This document shows, one piece after another, positions 26,025 through 34,776 of a stretch of 64,000 bases of DNA (positions are counted from its first letter, which is position 1; every line of letters begins with the position of its first letter). The notes below the pieces were generated by a model that did not search any database, was not told the origin of the DNA, and saw nothing but the letters and a program-made list of their open reading frames with translations. This DNA is from Kumtagia sp044326205 (lineage in GTDB: Bacteria; Pseudomonadota; Alphaproteobacteria; Rhizobiales; Rhizobiaceae), in NCBI RefSeq assembly GCF_044326205.1, contig NZ_JBIRCY010000008.1, positions 62,001 to 126,000 of the forward strand, read 5' to 3'. A program made the position numbers and the translations under genes.

Positions 26025-28019
26025 ATGAAGGCGGATTTTCGGTCGTCGCCGCAGTTTGTGGAAACCCTGGAACTGTACGGCAGGCTGTTCGGGCTGAATG
26101 GGCATGTCTTTTCAGCGCGTGGGCTGTGCGGCCATGCCGACATTCCTGATGTCTATTTCATCGGTCAGAGTTTTGACGGCGGCTTCGAGGACGGCGTGGC
26201 CAACCGTGTCTATCGGGTAGCCCGCGCAGGCGGCGTTCCCGTCCGGCTCAATGATCGCGAAACGCGGCAGATACGGCTGTCGGCCAATGGCCGTCGGCTT
26301 GCGGCCGCTGCCGCGAGCGATAAGACCGGCTCTGATCTCATCGAGGTTTGGGCAGGCGACAGACTGGTCGTCAGCGCGGCTGTCCCTGGCCGCGTCGAGT
26401 TGATCGACTGGTCTCCGGCTGGAGACCGGCTTCTGCTGATCGTCGCGGGCGCCGGGGCAGATCTCGCCGGCATCCATGGCGGCTATGCCCAGAAGCACTC
26501 GACGGACGCGCCGTCCTGGCTTCCCGAGGTCAATTGGGGAGAAGGCGAGGACCTCTGGCGCTCGATATGGACATGGGACCTTGCTGGCGAACCCGTCTCC
26601 GTGACTGCCGCCCCGCTGAACGTCTGGGAAGCAAGCTGGTGCGGCGAGGACAAGGTCGCGGCGGTCACCAGCGATCACCACGCCGAAGGAAGCTGGTATG
26701 CGGCAAGGCTTTCCATCATCGATGCCGGCTCGGGAGAGGTCGTCCTTTCGCATCTCCCTCCCGACCAGATCGGTGTGCCGCGCGGTTCGGCCGACGGAAG
26801 CACCGTTGCTTTGATCCGCGCCTTCTGCAGCGATCGTGGCCTGGTGGCGGGCGAACTGGCGCTGGTCGATGCCAAAACCGGTTCGGTGGAGGTTGTTCCG
26901 ACGAACGGCGTCGACGTCACGTCCGTGGAGTGGCGATCGCCGGGACGCGTGCATCTCGCGGGTCTGCGGGGACATGAGACGGTGGTGGCGGACTACGATC
27001 TGCGGACGCGGCACCTGACGGAAATCTGGGCGTCGACCGACCTGACTTCCGGCGAGTGGGCGCCGGTTTCCTATCCGATCGGCCAGCACGGCACGCTGAT
27101 GGTCGCAGAGTCCTACGCCAGGCCGCCGTTGCTTGCAGAGGTCGGAGACGGCGACTTGCGCGAAATTGCTTCGTTCTCGACAGAGGATGAGAGCGACGTA
27201 GAAGGCCATGGTGCCGTCGAACCTTTTGCATGGACCGCGCCGGACGGGCTGGAGATCCAGGGCTGGCTGGTTCGTCCAGCAGATACAGGTTCCGCGACGC
27301 CGCTGCTGATCGACGTGCATGGCGGGCCGGTGTCGGCCCACCGCAACCGCTGGATGGCGCGGACGCGCGCCGCGCCGCTGCTTGCCGCCCGCGGCTGGAC
27401 GATCCTTTTTCCGAACCCGCGTGGCAGCACCGGGCGCGGCCAAGCCTTTGCCCGCGCGGTCAAGGGCGACATGGGCGGCGCCGACGTCGACGACATCTTG
27501 AGCGGCATCGATGCGCTGGTCGCGAAGAGGTGGGTCGACCCCGCGCGTGTCGCGGTCACCGGCACCAGCTACGGCGGCTTCATGTCGGCCTGGCTGCCGA
27601 CACGGAGCGACCGATTCGCGGCTGCAATTCCCATCTCGCCAGTCGGCGACTGGCACAGCCAGCACCGCACGACGCAGATACCGGAGTTCGACGCGCTGTT
27701 CCTCGACGCATCGCCGTGGGACGGGAGCGGTGCCTACTACGCACGCAGCCCCGCATTCTTCAAGCAGCGCACGAAGGTGCCAACACTGGTCATGGCTGGC
27801 GGCATCGACAAGAGTACGCCGCCGTCACAGGCGCTCGAATGCCATTTCGCGGCGTTGCGTTCCGGATCCCCCAGCGCGCTCGTGACCTATCCCAGTGCCG
27901 GCCATAGCATTCGCGTCTATCCGGAATATTTCGACTCCGCCGCCCGCATAGTCTGGTGGCTGGACACCTATGTGGGCGGGGCGGCGCCTGCGGCAGAAGA
28001 CAAGGAAGCACGACTTTGA
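26025..28019 (+). CDS. S9-family (prolyl oligopeptidase-like) peptidase
   Basis: A 664-aa serine peptidase. The N-terminal ~410 residues look like a beta-propeller with repeated WD-like strands, followed by an alpha/beta hydrolase domain with oxyanion motif DVHGGP and the triad Ser515 (GTSYGG), Asp595 (GGIDKST) and His627 (SAGHS), typical of acylaminoacyl/dipeptidyl peptidase types. No signal peptide is seen, so it is cytoplasmic. The ATG at 26025 is favoured over an upstream extension. It is divergent from the M19 gene and translationally coupled to the FAD oxidoreductase. Confidence 0.9.
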   Translation: MKADFRSSPQFVETLELYGRLFGLNGHVFSARGLCGHADIPDVYFIGQSFDGGFEDGVANRVYRVARAGGVPVRLNDRETRQIRLSANGRRLAAAAASDKTGSDLIEVWAGDRLVVSAAVPGRVELIDWSPAGDRLLLIVAGAGADLAGIHGGYAQKHSTDAPSWLPEVNWGEGEDLWRSIWTWDLAGEPVSVTAAPLNVWEASWCGEDKVAAVTSDHHAEGSWYAARLSIIDAGSGEVVLSHLPPDQIGVPRGSADGSTVALIRAFCSDRGLVAGELALVDAKTGSVEVVPTNGVDVTSVEWRSPGRVHLAGLRGHETVVADYDLRTRHLTEIWASTDLTSGEWAPVSYPIGQHGTLMVAESYARPPLLAEVGDGDLREIASFSTEDESDVEGHGAVEPFAWTAPDGLEIQGWLVRPADTGSATPLLIDVHGGPVSAHRNRWMARTRAAPLLAARGWTILFPNPRGSTGRGQAFARAVKGDMGGADVDDILSGIDALVAKRWVDPARVAVTGTSYGGFMSAWLPTRSDRFAAAIPISPVGDWHSQHRTTQIPEFDALFLDASPWDGSGAYYARSPAFFKQRTKVPTLVMAGGIDKSTPPSQALECHFAALRSGSPSALVTYPSAGHSIRVYPEYFDSAARIVWWLDTYVGGAAPAAEDKEARL

Positions 28020-29272
28020 CCAAAGGGAACGACAAGCACATCGTTGTGGTCGGCGGCGGCATCATCGGCTGCTCGACTGCGTATCACCTGCTGAAGGCGG
28101 GAACGAAGAAGGTGACGCTGCTTGAAGCAGTCGAGCCCGGCAAGGCCACGACCGGCGCTGGTGCGGGTTTCGTCTCGCACTGGTCGGCAGGCATGGTGCT
28201 GATGGGCGCCGAAGGATTGACGCTGCAGCAGTACGGCCTCGACTTTTACCACATGCTGCATGAACTCGGAACCGAGATCGGCTACCGGAAGAACGGCACG
28301 CTGATGATGGCGCTGACGCCGCAGGGGCGCGACGACTTCGTGATGCCCGTGCTCAATTCGCCCTATGCGCCGAAGGAGATGCAGGACCTGAACGCCGCCC
28401 AAATCGGCGCGATCATGGGCGGTCTGGTCGACCCGGCAAAGGTCCATTCCGGCGCCTACAATCCGCATGGCATCCAGGTCGACACCACGCTCGCCCTCGG
28501 CGTGCTGCTTGGCGAGATCGAGAAGCTCGGCGGCGTCGTTCGCAGCGGCACGCGGGTCACCTCCGTCACGGAGGCCGATGGCAAGGTGATGCTTGCGACC
28601 AGCACCGGCAGGATCGAGGCGGACGGCGTCGTACTCGCCGCCGGCGCCTGGAACAACGAACTCCTCAACGGTCTGGGTTGGCGCCTGCCGATGCTGCGCG
28701 TGGTCGCCACGCGCGTCGTCACCGACGATCGCGGCCTGCCGTCGACCTTGCCGACCATTCAGTGCCGCGAATTGCGCTTGTGGCTGCGCGAAACCTTCGG
28801 CGCGGTCATGTGGGGTACGGGAAGCCACTATATTCCGCTGCATCGGCTGGGTGGCGAAGAGATCGAACCCGGCCGGCCGCACAATGAGGAATTGATGCAG
28901 TCGATGGTCGACCAGCAGATGGAAAAGCTCGAGCCTGTCTTCCCGCCGCTGCGTGGCTCGAAGCTTGCAAGCTGGACGCAGGGCATCCCCTGCTACACCC
29001 CCGACGTCGGCCTGCTCGTCGGGCATGTGCCCGGCCATGAAAGCGTGGTTGTCGTCGGCGGCGACAACGAGAGCGGCGTAACCCATGGCCCTGGTCTCGG
29101 GCGCCTCGCCACCGAAATCATTCTGGACCGGGAAAAGATCATCGATCCGACACGCTTTCGAGTCGATCGCTATGCCTCCGACGCGTTCAAGGATGAGGCT
29201 GCGATCGAGGCCTCGATGCCCGCCTGGAGCGCGCGGCACGGCGTAAATCGTTTCGCAGCGGCCGCCGAATAG
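28016..29272 (+). CDS. FAD-dependent amine/amino-acid oxidoreductase (DAO family)
   Basis: A 418-aa protein with an N-terminal FAD motif VVVGGGIIGCSTAYHL and the DAO-family C-terminal region (VVVGGDNESGVTHGPGLG). Relatives include glycine/sarcosine oxidases and dimethylglycine dehydrogenases. I choose a TTG start at 28016, overlapping the S9 stop (TTGA) behind AAGGAAG; the frame upstream is a shadow of the S9 gene. Coupling to a peptidase suggests that it oxidises a freed amino acid, possibly N-methylated. Confidence 0.85.
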   Translation: MTKGNDKHIVVVGGGIIGCSTAYHLLKAGTKKVTLLEAVEPGKATTGAGAGFVSHWSAGMVLMGAEGLTLQQYGLDFYHMLHELGTEIGYRKNGTLMMALTPQGRDDFVMPVLNSPYAPKEMQDLNAAQIGAIMGGLVDPAKVHSGAYNPHGIQVDTTLALGVLLGEIEKLGGVVRSGTRVTSVTEADGKVMLATSTGRIEADGVVLAAGAWNNELLNGLGWRLPMLRVVATRVVTDDRGLPSTLPTIQCRELRLWLRETFGAVMWGTGSHYIPLHRLGGEEIEPGRPHNEELMQSMVDQQMEKLEPVFPPLRGSKLASWTQGIPCYTPDVGLLVGHVPGHESVVVVGGDNESGVTHGPGLGRLATEIILDREKIIDPTRFRVDRYASDAFKDEAAIEASMPAWSARHGVNRFAAAAE

Positions 29273-29273
29273 G

Positions 29274-30167
29274 TCATCGTGCTCCGACGCTGCCGAGCAG
29301 GGCTTGCGCCACCGCCTGGACGGTGGCGTTGGTTTTCCTGCGGGTGATGAGATAGAAGGCGTCCGCATGCCGGCGGTACGTTTGCGTAAGGCGAACGAGC
29401 TGGCCGAGCTTCAATTGCTCTTCGCTGAACCCCGCCCAGGCAAGCGCCGCGCCGCGGCCCGCTATCGCTTCATGCATCATCGGCATGTAGCTCGAAAAAG
29501 TCGGGCCGGGGAGGTTGCGGTCCGTGCCGATCCACGAGCGCCAGTTGTCGACCGCATCTGCTGCCGCGGAAAGGTGCAGCAGGGGCACCTCGGCGAAAAC
29601 CGAGGGGTCTTCCGAACTCAGCGTCGGATATCGTCTCAAGAAGGCGGGCGAGCAGACGGGAAACCAGTCCCCGTCGAACAGCTTGCGCGCAACGAAGCCG
29701 GGCCAGTCTTCCGGTTTGCCGAAGCGGATTGAGATTGCTACGTCCGGGCGGCTGAAATCCTCTGCATTGCTGGAGGTAAGCAGCATGACCCGCCCATGCG
29801 CTACCAGCGATGTGACGATTTCGAAACGCGGCATGAGCCACGCCTGGACGAGGTCGTAGCCGCTGCCGATGACGAAGGTATCGCGATCCGGTTCCGATAG
29901 CCGCTCGACGGCGTCACGTATGGTGCCGAGGCCGTCGCGGATGGCCTCGGCAAGCGTGCCGCCTTCGGTGGTGAGCGCAATGCGATTGCCCTTGCGCGCC
30001 AACAAATGCACCGCCAGCCTCGTTTCCAGATTGGCGATGTGGCGGCTGACGGCGGATTGCGCGATGGCCAGTTCGGACGCGGCAGCGGTGAGGCTGCCAT
30101 GTCGTGCGGTCGCCTCGAAGGCGACCATGGCATTGAGCAGCGGAAGCGATGCCTTCAGCGTCTTCAT
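29274..30167 (-). CDS. LysR-family transcriptional regulator (GcvA-like)
   Basis: A 297-aa LysR protein with N-terminal HTH (FEATARHGSLTAAASEL, then AVSRHIANLE) and an effector-binding domain beginning FVIGSGYDLVQAWLMPRF. It has the same subgroup architecture as the regulator at 3521. It is divergent from the Rieske oxygenase gene, which it most likely controls through the 117-bp gap, and converges on the FAD oxidoreductase. Confidence 0.9.
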   Translation of the reverse strand: MKTLKASLPLLNAMVAFEATARHGSLTAAASELAIAQSAVSRHIANLETRLAVHLLARKGNRIALTTEGGTLAEAIRDGLGTIRDAVERLSEPDRDTFVIGSGYDLVQAWLMPRFEIVTSLVAHGRVMLLTSSNAEDFSRPDVAISIRFGKPEDWPGFVARKLFDGDWFPVCSPAFLRRYPTLSSEDPSVFAEVPLLHLSAAADAVDNWRSWIGTDRNLPGPTFSSYMPMMHEAIAGRGAALAWAGFSEEQLKLGQLVRLTQTYRRHADAFYLITRRKTNATVQAVAQALLGSVGAR

Positions 30168-30284
30168 GAAATGACTGCTTATGCCTTTTCAATATGGAAG
30201 TCTGCCAAAATCATGCTTGATGAAAGGCCTGTTTACCCACAACTCTGATGAAAAGTCATCGTAGCCAGCCGCCGGAGTGTTTCC
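30168..30284. promoter_or_regulatory. Divergent LysR/Rieske promoter region
   Basis: This AT-richer 117-base gap separates divergent starts. LysR regulators usually bind T-N11-A palindromes in such gaps; I see several A/T-rich partial dyads but none clear enough to name. Confidence 0.4.
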
Positions 30285-31628
30285 ATGCCCGCTAACGAGA
30301 AGGCCCTGCCGGCCATCGACCGCAACCGCGTCCTCGGCCTCATCGCCGAACACCGCAAGGACTGGTCGCTGCAGCAGGCCTTCTATCTCGACCCGGAGAT
30401 TTTCGAAATTGAGCGGCAGCTATGGTTCCCACGGCAATGGGTGATCGTGGCGCATGCCGGCGAAGTACCGGAAAAGGGCCGCTACATCGTCCGCAACCTC
30501 TTCGACGAGGAAATCATCATCGTGCGCCATGGCGACGGCGAGGGGGACATCGCCGCCTACTATAACGTCTGCACGCATCGTGGATCGCGGCTCTGCACCA
30601 AGGACGGACGCGGCCGCCTGCTTGTCTGCCCTTATCATGCCTGGGGTTTCCGGCTGACGGGCGAATTGCAGACGCGGGCCGATCTGCCGGAGGGCGTCGA
30701 TCCGGAGGAACTCGGGCGGCACAAGGTGCCGACGAAGGTGTTTGGCGGCCTCGTCATGTGCGGCCTTGACCAAGCGAGCCTGCCCGACATCGAACCGGCG
30801 GCGAACGGGCTCACCGATCTGCTGCGCGAGAACGGCGTAGACGGTGCCCGGATCGTTGCCCGAAAAAGCTATCTCACCAAGGCGAACTGGAAGCTGGTGC
30901 TGGAAAACTTCCTCGAATGCTACCACTGCCGCCCGGCGCACCCCGAATATTTCCGGGTGAACGGCCACGTCAAAGTCACCGCGATGCGCGATGACTACAA
31001 TGCCAGGAAATGGCAGGACGAAATAGAGGCTTGGCACAGCGTCATCGGCGACGCCGAATTCAACAAGGGAATCTGGGAGCCGGGCGACCTAGACACGATG
31101 CCCTTCGCCATGCACCGCAAGCCGATCGGTTCAGGCCGCCTGACCCTCTCGGATGACGGCCAGCCCGTATCCCGTCTGATGGGCGGCCGCGTCAGCTATG
31201 ACGGCGGCGAGAACGGGTTCCGTATCGGAAGATTGTCGTTCCTGAGCGCGCCGAACGACTATCTCACCATGTTCCAGATGATTCCGCGCAGCGCCAACGA
31301 GACCGACGTGATCCTGACCTGGCTCGTCGACAAGGATGCCGACGCCGACGTCGATCCGGACAAGATCTCCTGGATGTGGGACGTCACGACGGTGCAGGAC
31401 AAGACAATCACCGAGGACAATGCCCTTGGCATCGCGTCGCGTGTCTACCGCCCAGGCCCATACACGCCGCTGGAGTCGCAAACGGCGTTCTTCATCGAGA
31501 CTTATCTTTCTCAAATGCAGGCGCTGATCACGGGCCGGCGCGGCGAGAGGCAGGAGCAGTGGGCCGCCCCCTCGCAGCTCTTCGCGTCGCCAAAGGCTGC
31601 TTGCAACATTCAAAAGCCATCAGGCTGA
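30285..31628 (+). CDS. Rieske non-haem iron oxygenase, large subunit (betaine monooxygenase/demethylase type)
   Basis: A 447-aa oxygenase. The N-terminal Rieske [2Fe-2S] domain has Cys96-x-His98 and Cys115-x2-His118; the catalytic domain has the mononuclear iron motif ECYHCRPAHP, with His214 and His219. Family relatives include glycine betaine monooxygenase GbcA and stachydrine demethylase, which remove an N-methyl group as formaldehyde. No ferredoxin reductase partner is adjacent, so electrons must come from a protein encoded elsewhere. The other demethylases in the window favour a quaternary amine substrate, but aromatic or choline-type substrates are possible. Confidence 0.87.
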   Translation: MPANEKALPAIDRNRVLGLIAEHRKDWSLQQAFYLDPEIFEIERQLWFPRQWVIVAHAGEVPEKGRYIVRNLFDEEIIIVRHGDGEGDIAAYYNVCTHRGSRLCTKDGRGRLLVCPYHAWGFRLTGELQTRADLPEGVDPEELGRHKVPTKVFGGLVMCGLDQASLPDIEPAANGLTDLLRENGVDGARIVARKSYLTKANWKLVLENFLECYHCRPAHPEYFRVNGHVKVTAMRDDYNARKWQDEIEAWHSVIGDAEFNKGIWEPGDLDTMPFAMHRKPIGSGRLTLSDDGQPVSRLMGGRVSYDGGENGFRIGRLSFLSAPNDYLTMFQMIPRSANETDVILTWLVDKDADADVDPDKISWMWDVTTVQDKTITEDNALGIASRVYRPGPYTPLESQTAFFIETYLSQMQALITGRRGERQEQWAAPSQLFASPKAACNIQKPSG

Positions 31629-31830
31629 GGAACGCGCAAGTTTCGACACATCCGATCCGAGTTTCAGCGCCCATCTGCTGGAAGAGGAAATATCGGTTGC
31701 GCATCCTGCCCGATTTTCAAATTGTGTCGCACATGCAGGTCAAACCGGCTTTCGGTTCGGATGAGGCTTTTGGGCGTGCCGAGCCATCCCAGCTTGGTCA
31801 ATGACCGAGAGCCCAAACCCGAGAACCGGG

Positions 31831-32847
31831 TTAGCGGCTGGGGTGCCGTTGAATAAGGCCACCGCAGCTTTCGCGTACGATCAATTGCGGCGCGATGAGC
31901 TTCATGCCGAACGTTCTCTCGAGCTTGCTTTCGATGAGGCCGACGAGATGCTCCGCCGCCGAACGGCCAAGCTCGCTGGTCGGCTGCGCGACCGTGCTCA
32001 GGCGCGGAATCGTGAACTGCGACTCCTGGACGTCGTCATAGGCGATAACGGCCATCTCGCCCGGAACGGAGACGCCGGAATCGGCTGCAGCCCGCAGGAT
32101 GCTGATGCCAGCCAGATCGAACGTGGCGAATATCGCATCCGGTCGGCCGGGAGCGCGAAGGACTTCGCAGGCCAGTTCGTAGGTCGATTGCCGGTCGAAA
32201 TCGGCGCTATGGTGCAGGACCGGCTGCAATCCGGCCTTCTCCATGGCCTGGATGTAGCCCTTGGCCCGTTCGCTTGGCATTTTTGAAGGTCCGCACATGG
32301 CGGCGATCGAAGTGTGGCCGAGCGCAATCAGGTGATTGGTCGCCATGGCTGCGCCCGTCACTCCGTCCGTCGCCAGCAGGAAGGCATTCGGCGCGTAGTT
32401 GATGCGGCGGTCGAGCAGGATGAACGGGACGGGGATCTCCGAGAACAGTGCCATGAGTTCGTCCGAGCTCGACCCGCTGATCAGGATGAGGCCATCAACC
32501 TGCCTGTCCAGGAAGGTGCGGACATATCTGAGCTCGCGCTGGGCGTTTTGTTCGCTGTTGCCGAGGACGAGCGTGTATCCAAGGAGATCGGCGTGGTTCT
32601 CGATGATCCGGGCCAGTTCCGAATAGAACGGATTGGAGATATCAGGCACGATCAGTCCGATGACGCGCGAACGCTGGCCACGCAATGCCTGCGCGACCCT
32701 GTTCGGGCGGTAACCCAGATCGGCAATGGCCTGCAGGACACGCTCCCGAGTCTCGGCCGCGACCGGACGGGGGCCGTCATTGATGACGTAGCTGACCACG
32801 GCGGTGGATGTTCCCGCGCGCTCCGCGACGTCGGATCGAGTGACCAT
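31831..32847 (-). CDS. LacI-family transcriptional regulator
   Basis: A 338-aa repressor with the LacI HTH at the extreme N-terminus (RSDVAERAGTSTAVVSYVIN), hinge region (YRPNRVAQALRG) and a periplasmic-binding-like domain. It follows the hydrolase gene by 6 bp on the minus strand and is divergent, through that gene, from the GATase-like/nucleoside hydrolase operon, which is its probable target. Confidence 0.93.
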   Translation of the reverse strand: MVTRSDVAERAGTSTAVVSYVINDGPRPVAAETRERVLQAIADLGYRPNRVAQALRGQRSRVIGLIVPDISNPFYSELARIIENHADLLGYTLVLGNSEQNAQRELRYVRTFLDRQVDGLILISGSSSDELMALFSEIPVPFILLDRRINYAPNAFLLATDGVTGAAMATNHLIALGHTSIAAMCGPSKMPSERAKGYIQAMEKAGLQPVLHHSADFDRQSTYELACEVLRAPGRPDAIFATFDLAGISILRAAADSGVSVPGEMAVIAYDDVQESQFTIPRLSTVAQPTSELGRSAAEHLVGLIESKLERTFGMKLIAPQLIVRESCGGLIQRHPSR

Positions 32848-32853
32848 GCTCGT

Positions 32854-33738
32854 TTACGCCCAGCTCGATCGCATGTGGGACATAACCTTGTCGAGGAATG
32901 CGCTGTTCGGGTCGGCGAAACCGTCGATCGCCGTGAAATGGTTTCCGCCCTGTTGCGGGTGGAACTCGACGGCATTGCCTTTCGCCTGCCACGCCGCCCC
33001 GAAATCTTCTGACTGGCGCCAGAATTCCCGACTTTCCTCGGTTCCCCAGCTCACAAGAAGCGGTATGGCGTGTTCGGGCACGTGGAGAATCGGGCTGTTG
33101 CGGCGAATCTGCTGGCCGTTGAACTGGATCTTCGGCTGCAGCCAGGTGTATTGGAACGGCTCCAGATCGTAGAGCCCGCTGATGGGGCAGGCGCCCTTGA
33201 TGATGTCGGCGCGCAGCATGTAGTCCCCGGCCCAGTCGGTGATCGCCATCATCGCCGTCAGATGGCCGCCGGCCGAGTTGCCGGTGACGTAGAGCCGGTC
33301 ACGGTCGCCACCGAAAGTCTCCGCATTCTTATAGACCCAGGCAACCGCAGCGCGGCACTGGCGAACGATCTCGTCAACGGTCACCTTCGGGCAGACGTCG
33401 TAGTCGATGATCACCGTGGTCACGCCGCGCGCGACGAAGCCGCGGGCGATCCAGATGTAGTTTTCCTTCTTCAATCGCCCGTCGAACCAGTAGCCGCCAT
33501 GGATGAAGATGACGATGGGCGCGCTCGCGTCTGCCGCCGGATAGATGTCGAGCTTCTCCATCCGCGTCGGCCCATAATGGACGTCCGCGGTCCGCTTCAG
33601 CATGGCCCGCGCCTCCTCGGCCTTGGCGATGCGTTCAGCGATGATTTTTTCGAACGCCTTGGGATCGTCGATCCGGATTTCCGGCCTGTATTCCCAGTCG
33701 AGCTCTTCCTGGGTGTTGAACTGACGGTAGAGAGGCAT
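32854..33738 (-). CDS. Alpha/beta hydrolase, arylformamidase/esterase (HSL-like) family
   Basis: A 294-aa hydrolase with oxyanion motif HGGYW near residue 79, nucleophile GNSAGGH near 154 and catalytic His in GGNHFTA near 265. The HGGYW form is common in kynurenine formamidase-like esterases, which cleave formamide or ester bonds. Start at 33738 after GAGGA; a longer frame exists but lacks support. Together with the acetamidase/formamidase gene at 40353 it suggests amide hydrolysis. Confidence 0.85.
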   Translation of the reverse strand: MPLYRQFNTQEELDWEYRPEIRIDDPKAFEKIIAERIAKAEEARAMLKRTADVHYGPTRMEKLDIYPAADASAPIVIFIHGGYWFDGRLKKENYIWIARGFVARGVTTVIIDYDVCPKVTVDEIVRQCRAAVAWVYKNAETFGGDRDRLYVTGNSAGGHLTAMMAITDWAGDYMLRADIIKGACPISGLYDLEPFQYTWLQPKIQFNGQQIRRNSPILHVPEHAIPLLVSWGTEESREFWRQSEDFGAAWQAKGNAVEFHPQQGGNHFTAIDGFADPNSAFLDKVMSHMRSSWA

Positions 33739-33866
33739 CTTCGAATCCTCGGGCGTCCGCATATGGCGCTGAGATCGGTAGATCGGAATTCGCCTGCCGT
33801 TCAAGTCTTTCGTGACGGGAAGGGTCGAGCGTTAAAATTCCTGTCAATCCGGCTTGCAACACCAAT

Positions 33867-33910
33867 TCTACGCGTGTAGATATTCATTATCGGGCATATC
33901 TCCATATAAT
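33867..33910 (+). promoter_or_regulatory. Putative operator and -10 element for the 34014-41318 operon
   Basis: A dyad TCTAC-GCGT-GTAGA at 33867-33880 with a CG-containing centre, as LacI-family operators often have, lies just upstream of a perfect TATAAT at 33905-33910. Its position in the divergent gap next to a LacI gene makes it a candidate repressor site. The -35 box is weak. Confidence 0.35.
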
Positions 33911-34013
33911 GGGGAAGTCCAGCCCACTGGTGAAAATTGGAACCATGGAACCTGCGGCACGCGGGTTCAGGGCGAGCAGTGATGCTCGCCGGGGGAAAAC
34001 TGTGGAGTAAGAA

Positions 34014-34763
34014 ATGGCAGGCAAGGTCCTTATCGCCGGCGAGACATGGTTCACCACCTCGGTCCATACGAAGGGGTTCGATTCCTTCACGACCACGACC
34101 TTTCACGAGGGCTATTCGTTCCTGAAGGCCGCGCTTGAGGCGAGCGGCCACCAGGTCGAAATCATCGAGAACCATGTGGCGCCGACGAACTTTCCCGACA
34201 GTCCCGAGGCGCTCAGCCGGTACTCCACCGTCATCCTGAGCGACATCGGCGCCAACACGCTGCTGCTGCACCCGAACACATGGCTCAGGTCCGATCGTTC
34301 GGCCAACAAGCTCCACGCGATCGCGGACTACGTGAAGGGTGGCGGCGGCCTGATTATGGTCGGTGGCTATCTCACTTTCACCGGCATCGAAGCCAAGGGC
34401 TGCTGGAAGGATACGGTTGTCGAGGCGTGCCTGCCTGTACGGTTGATGACGACGGACGATCGCCAGGAGCATCCGGAGGGTATCGTCGGCGAGATTGTCA
34501 AACCTGACCATCCTGTGTTGGCCGGCGTCGATGGCGCACTTCCGGCTCTCCTGGGCTACAACCGCACGAGCCTGGCGCCCGGCGCTGAACTGCTGGCGAA
34601 GATCGACGGCGACCCGCTGGTCGCGGTCACGGAAGCGGGAAAGGGCCGCACCGCGGTCTTCACCTCCGACTGCAGCCCGCATTGGTGCCCGACCGATTTT
34701 GTGAACTGGCAGGGATATCGGCAACTGTGGTCGAACCTCTGCGCCTGGACCGGGCGGCAGTAA
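34014..34763 (+). CDS. Glutamine-amidotransferase-like protein (GATase1-like, DUF1355 type)
   Basis: A 249-aa cytoplasmic protein. It shows the DUF1355/class I glutamine amidotransferase-like fold features: VLIAGETWF at the N-terminus, YSTVILSDIGANTLL, and the elbow region GGLIMVGGYLTFTGIE, where the usual nucleophilic Cys of GATases appears absent. Function is unknown; family members often sit in sugar or nucleoside catabolic operons. First gene of the plus-strand operon. Confidence 0.75.
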   Translation: MAGKVLIAGETWFTTSVHTKGFDSFTTTTFHEGYSFLKAALEASGHQVEIIENHVAPTNFPDSPEALSRYSTVILSDIGANTLLLHPNTWLRSDRSANKLHAIADYVKGGGGLIMVGGYLTFTGIEAKGCWKDTVVEACLPVRLMTTDDRQEHPEGIVGEIVKPDHPVLAGVDGALPALLGYNRTSLAPGAELLAKIDGDPLVAVTEAGKGRTAVFTSDCSPHWCPTDFVNWQGYRQLWSNLCAWTGRQ

Positions 34764-34776
34764 GCGGGCGGCCGCA

